64,000 bases of DNA. It comes from Patiria pectinifera (Eukaryota > Echinodermata > Asteroidea > Valvatida > Asterinidae). The notes under the pieces are model-generated. The model was not told where the DNA came from, did no database searches, and worked only from the letters and a program-made list of their open reading frames with translations. The translations under genes were made by a program, and so were the position numbers. The DNA is taken from contig CM057130.1 in the NCBI GenBank assembly GCA_029964075.1, positions 5,332,001 through 5,396,000 on the forward strand, given 5' to 3'. Below, piece after piece: positions 49,272 through 59,329 of the stretch; positions within the stretch are counted from its first letter, which is position 1, and the number at the start of each line of letters is the position of its first letter.

Positions 49272-52200
49272 GTTTCAATGCCGTATCTCGCTTCCAATGC
49301 TACAGACCCGAACACCGTCCAAATGCAGGTTGATCGGGCAAAGCTGTGTGCCCTATTCGCTATTTGTATCGCGATATTGGAACAAAAGCGGAGAAGTTGA
49401 AATGGCGATTTCGTGTTCACAAAAAAAGTAATTATGAATCGGTGTTGCACCCAAAAGTGAAAGAAAGTAATTGGTAACTTTTCCACGGCGAACCATTGTG
49501 CATGCATTTGTGGTTTGATCCTTCGGAAACACCGCTTCAAGTCGCTCGCGCGAAACCGCGAAACCTCTCCTTGCAGTACGTCTTAAAACAAACCAGGGAT
49601 TGGGGACGACGCGCCGCACGCGCACGGTGAACGGGCCCGCCGGCCGGCCGCAGGTAAACCTTTCGAAATTGCTTTGGACCGACGCTTTGAATACCATTTC
49701 GTATTCCGCAGGTCTACTTTTACGGGTTGACATCCTTTGATGGAGTTTTCTCCCATAAGTCATAGGATAATTTAACTATAATTTAACACAAAATAAAAGA
49801 TTATGCAATGAACTTTAATTTGGTGGGTGTCTCAAACACCACGCATAAATATCACTCAGGTCAATGGGTGTCGATTTGCAGGTCTGCACCCATATAAACA
49901 CCTAATGAGAGGCGTCCTCTCTGGGATTCTACTGCTGGTTGTTATACCGTATACTTCGCGTAAATTGATATTAACTTTCAATCACTTCAAATATCACAGA
50001 GCATGATTGCCTGACTCTTATATAGTTCCCATTTGTTACATTTCGGTAAATTATAGGGTTCTAGAGGTTCCAGGTTTTTTTTCTGGTCGGGAGCACATAA
50101 AAATTGGGTCAGTTAGAAATGAGAATCAGAGAAATGCAGCAGTTCCTATCTTTCATCCTAATATGAAACACACGCATTTTAACAAAAGCTGTTTTGGCGA
50201 TGAACTACGTTACCAAAACAGCAAATTATGCGCGAACTACTTTTCGTTCGTTTAACTCCCAAAACAAAGTGCGCGTATGCTTGACCGTTAAACTTGAATA
50301 GCACCCCCAATCAACTAAAAGTAATCGCACAATTACTTATCGTTATTGTACACTGTACAAATTATGTAATCGTATACAATTCTTTCGACTGATCACGACA
50401 GCGACGAACCCTCTTTGTCCATAATCATCCTAGATGAACACACGTAATTAACAGGAGCTCTTTCAGCGAACTACGTCGCTGTAACGGATTATGCGCGAAC
50501 TACTTTTCGTACGTTTAACCCCAAATCAAACCTGGGTAGGCTTGACTGTTATACTTATATACCGCCCTCAATTGAGAGTATCACCATAAATAATTGTCAT
50601 TGAACAATGTACTCTTTCCAATCACTACAGTACCAAGGAATTCGAGCACGCCTTACTTATCGGGCGTTACACCATTGACAGCGCATACATGCATGTGGTT
50701 TGATCCCTCGGAAACAACGCTCCTAGTCGATCGCTCGAAACCAAACCACCCCGTGCAGTCTTGGAGACGACGCGCCGTACGGTGAACTAGCCTGCCGCCC
50801 GCCGCCCGCCCTAGCTCCGCCGGTGCGGCTTATGAAATTTCTTTGGACAGACACTTTGAAGACCGTTACATATTCCGCAGGCAACCCCCGCGGGTGTGCA
50901 CGGTCTATGGAGGAAAACGACATTAAAGATGACACCCCGTGCTGTTTACATACGTTTTTGTTCCAGGCTATAAACTAGTTTTTGATTTGCATCTTTTGTT
51001 TTAAAGAAAAAAAACTTTTATTCCAATTTATGGCGTCTGAAACCCTCTGAAAAAAAGTTTGATTTTGCAAATATTTTTTCTAGGCACATCTTTATTATGA
51101 TTTTATCATGAGTAATTGGTTTAGTGGCATGCATGACACACATTAAATTTATAAAATGCCGGGGCCAAATCACAGTTTGTATGCTTAAATTCTTTGCTAT
51201 TAGAGCACCAATCTGAGCCTTGAACCTGATGTTTAAAAAAAAAGATGGGTAGAAGCGGTACACAGGAGTGTGAGCTCGTATGTCTGTGTAATTTGCATGA
51301 AAAATGGGCCCTAAAATTGCTCTATTTTGCAATGGAGCGCAGGCATCATTTTTCAAAATGGTGATGGGCTACGGGACAACGTTTCGGGCTGACATCATTC
51401 GATGTAATTGCCTCCCATAAGTCACCGAATAATTGAACAAGTATTTTTAAACTTATTTTCGGAAATGCGCGTTATTATCACTGTGGTCTATAGGGGTGTC
51501 GATGTGCAGGTCTGCACCCTAATGACAGGCATCCTCTCTGGCATTCCTCCGGGTGTTGTTATTCCGTATACTTCGCGTAAATCCTTATTCATTTTCAATC
51601 ACTTCTTCAAATAGTACAGAGCCTGATTTCCTGAATCTATTATCCCCATTCTAAGTTTGATACATTACGGTGAAGTGTTCTAGAGGTTCTAGGGGTGTTT
51701 GTCTTGTCGGGAGCCTAAAATTAGGGTCTGTTAGAAATGAGAATCGAAGAAATGCAGCAGTTCCTATCTTTAATCCTTGCACGTGCTTTCAACAAGAGCT
51801 GTAGCGCTTTGGCGAACTGCGATACCAAAACAGCAAATTACGCGAGAACTATACGTTTTGTACCTTAAACTCCCGAAACAAAGTGCGCGTAGGCTTGACC
51901 ATTAAACTTGAATAGCGCCCTCAATCAACTTAAGGCAATCACACAACTACTGATCGTCATTGCGCACTATGCAAATTATGTAATCAAATACAATTCTTTC
52001 GAATCACGACAGCAACGAACCGAACACAATAAACAGGAGCTCTTTCGGCAAACTACGCCGCCGAGGCGAATTATGGGCGAACTACTTTTCGTACGTTTAG
52101 CCCACAAACCAAACCTGCGTAGGTCTGACCGTTAAACTTAAATAGTGCCCTCAATGGAGAGGATCAACACAAATAATATTCATTGAACAATGTACTCGGT

Positions 52201-52799
52201 TATGAAATTATTTCAAATCACTACAGTACCAAGGAATTCGAACACATCGGACGTTACACTTTTTACAGCGCACATTGTTCATGCATTTGGGGTTTGATCC
52301 TTTGGAAACAATTAACGCTTCGAGTCGCTCGCGTGAAACCGAAACCTCTCCGTGCAGTCTTACAACCAGGGATTGGGGACTACGCGCTGTCCGGTGAACC
52401 GTCCCGCCGCCCGCCGCCCGGCGGTGTGGCTTTCGAAATTTCTTTGGACAGACACTTTGAAGCCCTTTTCTTAAAGATGTCACCCCGTGCTGTTTACATA
52501 CCTTTTTCTTCCAGGCTAACTAGTTTTTGATAGTTGCATCTTTTGTTTGAAAGAGAAAATGTACTTTTATTCCAGTTTAGGGCGTCTGCAACTCTCTGAA
52601 AAAGGAGTTTAATTTGCACATGTTTTAATTCTGGGCACATTTTTATCATGATTTTATCATGAGTTTGGTTTAGTGGTATCCATGACACACATTAAACGTA
52701 TAATATGCGGGCCAATAATCAATGTGTATGCTTAAAGATTTTGTTATTAGAGCGTTTTTAACCTTATAAATTCTCGACTATCGGAAAAAATAAGGGGAT

Positions 52800-53095
52800 A
52801 AAGAAAAACAAAAAGTTATGTGGTGTTGACCAAGCATTCAGGGGTCGCGATTGGTTACCAACTCCCATATAGGACTCTTCCTGGGTCTCGGATTCCCCGG
52901 CCCACCACACCTCCTTTCCTATCCATCCATGTAACCCCGGAGGGCCAAGCACCGTTAAGGGAGGAAACGAGGCGACACCCTATGCCTTGCTGCCGAGACA
53001 GCAAAAGAGCCCCGTACCTATGAGTAGATGCATAACCTGGACTTCGCAGACAGTCCCAGCCGGTGACTTAACTGATTGAGCTAAGGTCGGTTGGT
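52800..53095 (-). repeat. tRNA-derived SINE 4 (decayed)
   Basis: On the minus strand an A-box-like TTAGCTCAATCAGTTAAGTC is followed by a weak B-box (CAGGTTATGC) and a body with CGGGGTTACATGGATGGAT. It lies between module copies. Confidence 0.5.
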
Positions 53096-53159
53096 GTTTG
53101 ACGACGCGAAATTAAGACTCTTAAAGTAAATGACGTACAGAGCGCGTGTATTGAAAACC

Positions 53160-53235
53160 AAAAATTACACCAACAGGACTCGAACCCCGGACCCCGGGGT
53201 CTGTGGACATGAGCCTAACCACTAGGCCATTTGCT
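53160..53235 (-). repeat. tRNA-like head of another SINE
   Basis: Minus strand ATGGCCTAGTGGTTAGGC (A-box) and GGGGTTCGAGTCCTG (B-box) are well kept, but the acceptor stem does not pair. I read it as a SINE promoter, not a tRNA gene. Confidence 0.55.
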
Positions 53236-54393
53236 TGATTGCCACTTAGTTTCTGAACATTATCGGTATAATTACAGGGCCCATGCCTATAATACAAGCT
53301 GTGTTTTCTTATGGTTTCCTCGACTGTGTTCACCCGTCGGTACATGGGGGTCCGCTCATAGGTCCGACGCCTCATACATGCACACGTATACGTATATACA
53401 AGTACATCGTACAATTTTATCATGAGTTTGGTTTAGTGGCATCCATGACACACGTTAAAGGTATAATATGCGGGCCAAATTCACAATTTGTATGCATAAA
53501 ATTCTTTGCTATTAGATCACCGTTGTGGGCCTTGAACTTGATAAGAAGAGGGTTGGAAGCCGTACACAGGAGTTTGCAATTTGCATGAAATTGGGCCCTA
53601 ATATTGCTCTTTGCAATAGAGCGCAGGCATCATTTTTCTAAATGGCGATGGGCCAATGGACTACTTTTCGTGCTGACATCCTTTGATGGAATTTTCTCCC
53701 ATTCAGTCATTGGATAATTGAACAAAAATTGAACAGAACATAAAAGATACTACAATAAGCTTTGGTTTGGAGTGTCTCAAACACCTCTGAGAATTGTGAG
53801 TGTTTTTCTTGATTTACGGACATACTCGTAATTATCATCGAGGTCTACGGGAGTCGATTTGCAGGTCTGCACCCATATAGACACCTAATGAGAGGCGTCC
53901 TCTCTGGGATTTAACTGGTTGTTGTATCGTGTACTTCGCGTAAATCGATATATTAATTTTAAATCACTTCAAATATCACAGGGCCTTTAATGCTTGATTC
54001 TAATAGTTATATTACACTATTCCTATTTGTTACCATTTGGTTCTGGAGGTTCTAGGTTTTTAACTGTCCTATATGAAACACACGTATTTTAAACTCGAGC
54101 TGTTTTGGCGAACTACGTTACCAAAAACAGCAAATTATGCGCGAACTTGTTTTCGTACGTTTAACTCCCAAAACAAACTGCGCGTAGGCTTGATCGTTAA
54201 ACTTGATTAGCCCCCTCAATCAACTTAAAGCCATCACACAACCTTTATCTATAATGGTATAATGAACACTAGTAATTTACAGGAGCTACTTCGCCGAAAC
54301 GATAATTATGTTCGAACTACTTTTCGTACGTTTAACCCCCAAACCAAACCTGCGTAGGCTTGACCGTTAATCTTAAATAGTGCCCTCAATGGT

Positions 54394-54503
54394 CCTGAGA
54401 CGTAATGGCGTCATACTTTGTTTACATGTGCGCTTTCCTATGAGAGCCAGCTCTCATAGGAAAGTGCACTTTTAAACAAAGCGTTACGTCATTACGTCTT
54501 AGG
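54394..54503. mobile_element. 110-bp hairpin MITE inside a module
   Basis: Left CCTGAGACGTAATG and right CATTACGTCTTAGG are inverse with one mismatch. The centre GAGAGCCAGCTCTC is a tight loop. Sister modules (about 50575 and 52155) lack it. Confidence 0.7.
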
Positions 54504-55519
54504 TCTATCGACTGAGAGTATCACCACAAATGATCGTCATTGAACAATGTACTCGGTAATAGAATTCTTTCCAATCACTACAGTACCAATGAACACGCTG
54601 CACTTTCTCTTTCAATATCGGGCGTTACACCATTGACGGCCCACTCTGTTATATAATTGTTAACGCATTCATTGTTATGCCGAATTGCAGTATTCAGCTT
54701 CACTCTCAATATGAGGAAGCGCCCCTCTCTCAAACTATTGCGGGAAGAGGCGCGACCATTCAGTCCGGTACTGGTCTTGCGCCAAGGCTAAATCCAGAAC
54801 ATTGTGGGTTTTGTTAAGGGTGGTCCGTGTTTTATTATAGGGTGGGTCAAACTTTTTTTGTCCAAAATATTATGCCCCAAATTTGATATGAAAAGGAAGA
54901 GGGAAGGCTCTTCATGGCATTGGTGCATGGTAGCACAATTTTAATGATGTACGCGTTGGCTTCCTTAAAAAACACCCCAAAGACATGGAGTTTTTTTGGG
55001 GGGTGGGGGTGGGGGGGGGGGGCAAGTGGCCCCTATCACATGTGAACCTATCACATCCCTGCCCAGTTTATGAACAGTAGATTTTAGAAGGGGCTTGGGA
55101 AAAGTGTACTTGCTGGGGCGTTTCTGTTTTGTTTCAATACATGTACCTTATCTCGCTTCCAATGCAACAGACCCGAACACCGTCCAAATACAGGTTGACC
55201 GCGTAAAGGGGTGTGTGCTCTGTTCGCTCTTTGTATTGCGATATTGGAGCAAAAGCGAAGAAGTTGAACTGAGGACTGCGCGTTCACAAAACAAGTTACG
55301 TAACGGCGGGAGAGCGAAAAATGAATGGCGCTTTCCACTAAAAAGTAAAAGAAAGTATTATGTAACTTTTCCACGGTGAAACAATGTGCATGCATTTTGT
55401 GGTGTGATTCTTCGGCAACAACGCTTCGAGTCGCTCGCGCGAAACCGAAACCTCTCCGGATCCGTGCAGTCTTACAACGAACCAGGGATTGGGGGCGACG
55501 CGCCGTAGGGTGAACCGGC

Positions 55520-55622
55520 CCGCCGCCTGCCGCCCGCCGCCCGCCGCCCGCCGCCCGCCGCCCGCCGCCCGCCGCCCGCCGCCCGCCGCCCGCCGCCTGC
55601 CGCCCGCCGCCCGCCGCCCGCC
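55520..55622. repeat. CCCGCCG heptamer tandem repeat
   Basis: About 13-14 copies of a GC-only heptamer. Sister modules have only one to three copies at this place (for example near 50795 and 52405), so it has expanded locally. Open frames on both strands here are artefacts. Confidence 0.85.
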
Positions 55623-56408
55623 GAAATTTCTTTGGACAGAAACTTTGAAGACCCTAGTTTTCGTATTCCGCAAGCAACCGCCGTGGGTGTGCACGGTGGG
55701 GGGGGGGGGGAGACAACATTAAAGATGTCAACCCGTGCTGTTTACATGCCTTTTTCTTCTATAGGCTTACTAGTTTTCGATTTGCATTTTTTGATTTAAA
55801 GAGAAAATTCCATTTTTGCACACAAATATGAACCCACCCTGCGAGAGCCGAATTAATATCTGGCCGCCAATAAATCGATTTTTGTTAAAGAAATAATTCA
55901 GCTTCGAAACGTCTTAGGATTCTAGGAAAATACCAATTGGATAATCAATTTTCGAGTTGAAACGCGCAAATGGCATGGGGACACATCTTTAACAATTGGA
56001 CCTGTGATATTTTCGGCTTTTGCACGCCCCCTCCGCAACAACAAAACATTGTATCTTGAATTCGCAAATTTTAGAGCAGTGCAAAAGTTCTTCACTTTTG
56101 CATAATAAGACAGGATAGGTTGGTTCCCAAAACCCTATCATGTTCGATATTAATGGACTGGTTCAGTTGCTCGGCGTATCTGTTTGTACGCAAACGAAAC
56201 CTGAAATAAAATGGACTTATTATTTTGGCCCCCTCCCCCCAAAAAAGAATAATAAACAGGTTTTTTTTGGGGGGGGGGGTAGGCATTGAGCAGCATTCCA
56301 AAAAAGTGATAAGAACACGTGTCTGAACACGTGACTGAACACGTGGCCCATGCCTATAATGCATAGGCTAGTATTCACTCCTCTGTTGTACATGTACACG
56401 CGTATACA

Positions 56409-56569
56409 CAGGCGCGGATCCAGAGGTTTTTTTTGGGGGGGGGTCAAACACCCCCGCAGTTTTTGATTTTACGGAGGCCAAGTGTCCGGAGAAAAAAACC
56501 TGTGTACATTTTCAGATTTTTTTGCTGATGAACCCCCCCCCCCTGTGAAAATTCCTGGATCCGCCCCTG
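56409..56569. mobile_element. Short hAT-like MITE
   Basis: CAGGCGCGGATCCAG at the left and CTGGATCCGCCCCTG at the right. The interior contains G/C runs. No matching target duplication was found. Confidence 0.6.
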
Positions 56570-56574
56570 AGAGG

Positions 56575-56687
56575 GGCCACAAGCAATAAACATTTTCCAA
56601 AATATTGGTATCTCGCCGCGGCGAGAGAGTATAGTAAGTCGCCGCGGTGAGATAGAAATTTGGAAATGTTTTCATTGTTTGTGGCCC
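56575..56687. mobile_element. Hairpin element with CTCGCCGCGGCGAG palindrome
   Basis: GGGCCACAAGCAATAAACAT pairs with the inverse right arm (ATGTTTTCATTGTTTGTGGC). Each arm also carries a CGCCGCGG core. Confidence 0.65.
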
Positions 56688-57146
56688 TTTTACGGTTCCG
56701 TATATATATCGCGCATCAACCCCCTAGCACAAACACTGATACGTGATGCCATTTGGAAATCATTCAAGAACTTGGAAGTCTGGTGTACACAATTAACTAG
56801 GTAAAGGCGCCAAAATGGACCTTGCACCTGGTTTCGTTATGTTTTTGTTTGGGCATTTGCACACGTTTATGCTATCTCCCTCTCATTGTTGCGTTATCAA
56901 TACTCAAAGACTGACACAAACAAATTGTCTTTGTGCCACCCAGTGCCCTGCACTTCTTTCCTTTAAACTGAAGTATTTGTACGGATGTTTTTATGCACTT
57001 TAGTATAGACAGACCTATCTTTACTACTTTAGTACAGATAGGTGAAAATGGTTTCGATGTTCATGTGTCGCCAACGAGAAATAAGGCAACCCAGATGGCA
57101 CCGTTTTAAAATATTATCCACTGATAAAAAAGGGCAGATGTTCTTG

Positions 57147-57202
57147 CAGCAAAACGAAACCAATTTACATAGGGATGTATGTGAATTGGTTTCGTTTTGC
57201 TG
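57147..57202. repeat. Short stem-loop, 24-bp arms
   Basis: CAGCAAAACGAAACCAATT at the left; the right arm is the inverse with one mismatch overall; the loop is 8 bp. Confidence 0.7.
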
Positions 57203-57712
57203 AAATAACACTTACCTTTTTGGTGATATTCGTGGACAGAAATTTAAAACGGTGTTTGTGTTTAAAATTCCGTAACTTAAAAAGTACATGAGTGATTGGA
57301 ATGATTCTTGCACTAAAAGAAAGCTTATGAATTGGGCTTTCAAATCCTAGATTTTGAAAGTGCTACATGCAGAACTTTTCTAAAACAATGGTCCCGACAT
57401 TTGGATTTCGTTGTTATTTTTACTCACCCGGAACATGCCAACATGAAAAATAATATTCCCATATAAGGTCATGTCAATGAACTAAATGACAGCTTAAGGG
57501 GAAAACAAGTAGAAAACTGAAAGGACCATGGGTTAAAGGTTACGAAATAAGAGTTGACATGAGAATGAGAAGTTGTTACACATTCGATTTCAACAGTATA
57601 TTTTTTTTTTTGGGGGGGACATTTGTAACGAGTATTTAAACGAGTGTTTAAATTCAAATGGGGGAATTCGCTTCACTGCACCTTGGCGTATACTTAAGAG
57701 TTAATTCCGGGT

Positions 57713-58027
57713 CAAGGGCGGATCCGGGGGGGGGGCCAAAGGGGGCCATGGCCCCCCCCAAAAAAACGAAACCAATTTTTTAAAAAATTTTTTATGTGAC
57801 GTCGAAATAAAGGCAGGCAATGAGTACACCACCATCTTTTCCTCAAAAACATTGGTTAAAGTGGTCAGAAACTGCCTCAGATCGCACCACAGAGCATCTA
57901 GAATCCAAAAATTTTTCGGGGCCCTTAAGCGGGCCCCGAACCCCACGCCGTTTTTTTTTTTACCCACTTTTTGTGGGGACCAAATTTTTTTTGGCCCCCT
58001 CCAAATTGTGTTCTGGATCCGCCCTTG
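57713..58027. mobile_element. hAT-like MITE with perfect 8-bp target duplication
   Basis: Ends CAAGGGCGGATCC / GGATCCGCCCTTG. TTCCGGGT flanks both sides exactly (57705-57712, 58028-58035). The interior has no transposase. Confidence 0.85.
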
Positions 58028-58039
58028 TTCCGGGTCGGT

Positions 58040-59238
58040 ATTTTGTGCTTTCTTCTCTATGTAGGATTTTTTTTATCTCGGTTTACTTATTCTCTGGCAT
58101 TTTTAGAAGAAGCTTCATAAAATAATTTGAGAATGATTGAAGTCCGAGTAACACCTTTTAGGTAAATAGTTTGTTTTACAGCCTCTAAGTGTGTACTATC
58201 AGTGTTGGTTATTGCTGAACAAACACAGCAAGGGCCCTTGAGTTCCGCAATCACGACCAGTCAATATCAGTTATAAATTCAATTGAATTTTGATAGTTTG
58301 TGGGACCTTTCGTTTACTGTAATGAGTGATATTTCCTCGAAGGAAAGAAGGAAAATGACGCGGTTTGGGAGATTTTTTTTCTTCGCGAGACATGATCTTT
58401 GAAATAAGGGAAATTGGTCAATTGTCATGGACACAATGCTTCTGATGAGAAAATCTCTAACCGTCAACACTATTGTGATGCATTCATGTAAAAACCAAGG
58501 TTGCACTGTCCACATTAAAGGCCATACGAAGGGTGTATATAATTTGCATGTATCCCAAAAAGTAATCAACCGAATTATACAAGACTTATTTGGTTCCGTC
58601 TGGAAGAAATACGTAAGTACGTAAGTCGTTTCCAACAATGAGTCAATAAACTATAGTGTGATATGGACGAAATCGTGTTTCTTGATGATCAAAGGCTTCC
58701 CATGGATTTTCACCGTTTTCCCGAAAAGTGTAACATCCACTGAGCTGAAACTTCAACAGTGTTGGTTTTGAACAGTTTTTCTTTGGATTTAGAGTGGCGC
58801 TATTATTAGAAACAACAAACAAAACGTATGGAAAGCATATGATCATACCTGTATTCCTTTAAAATTATTTTAATTGTGTCTGCCTCATAGCCTTTATTAT
58901 ACTTTGATCAATCTGAAAAAAATATGCTGTCACCAAATCGCATCTATAGGCTTTTAATGATTGATTGACCTTGTTTTTTTGTGTAGTGTTGAAGGCTTTT
59001 GTGTTACAATCGACGCCGAGATCTCAATGTTGTATGTCCTCAAGTTAAATTTTAATCACGTTTCCACGGCAACACCAATGATTGGCAGGGGCAATTGGCG
59101 CCATCTTGTGACAAACACACGGGTGTGGTAAGAAGAGGTGACCTGCCTATACAAGTATTCCACCGAAACTCTGCAGCTGGTCCTTTTGAGCCAGTGTTAA
59201 ACCACGGCCAGTGCTACGTGGATCTTACATGTGAGCGT
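58040..59238. other. Upstream of the second HYR gene
   Basis: Contains a diverged copy of repeat family A (about 58530-58860). The promoter of the gene at 59248 should lie at the right end, but I see no clear TATA box or initiator. Confidence 0.45.
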
Positions 59239-59247
59239 TAAATTAAA

Positions 59248-59329
59248 ATGGCGATGTCGACCTTGAAAAGTTGGTGGCTCGGAGCTGTATTGATTGTATA
59301 CACCTGCTCCCATGCAGTTCTTTGTCAAG
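59248..59329 (+). CDS. Exon 1 of second HYR gene: signal peptide
   Basis: The start ATG at 59248 has an in-frame TAA 9 nt upstream (59239-59241); a second ATG follows two codons later. The 27 residues form a secretory signal: MAMSTLKSWW, a hydrophobic core LGAVLIVYTC, then SHAVLCQ. The donor is CAAG|GTATGT, phase 1. Confidence 0.85.

Larger units (their letters stand above)
48600..55810. repeat. Diverged tandem modules of about 1.5 kb
   Basis: Blocks at about 48.6-49.72, 49.72-50.96, 51.0-52.5, 52.56-52.76 and 53.41-55.8 kb repeat the same landmarks in the same order and orientation: TATTAGAGCA, GACATCCTTTGATGGAATTT, GGTCTGCACCCATATA, TTCGCGTAAAT, GCGAACTACTTTTCGTACG, GTTTGATCCTTCGGAAACA, TTTGGACAGACACTTTGAAG and GTGCTGTTTACAT. 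The function is unknown and no protein is shared across the copies. Several MITEs and SINEs interrupt the copies. Confidence 0.75.

Noticed and set aside
55338-55722. Arg/Ala/Gly and Pro/Ala-rich open frames
   Set aside because: Translation of the CCCGCCG heptamer array; sister modules do not preserve the frame.
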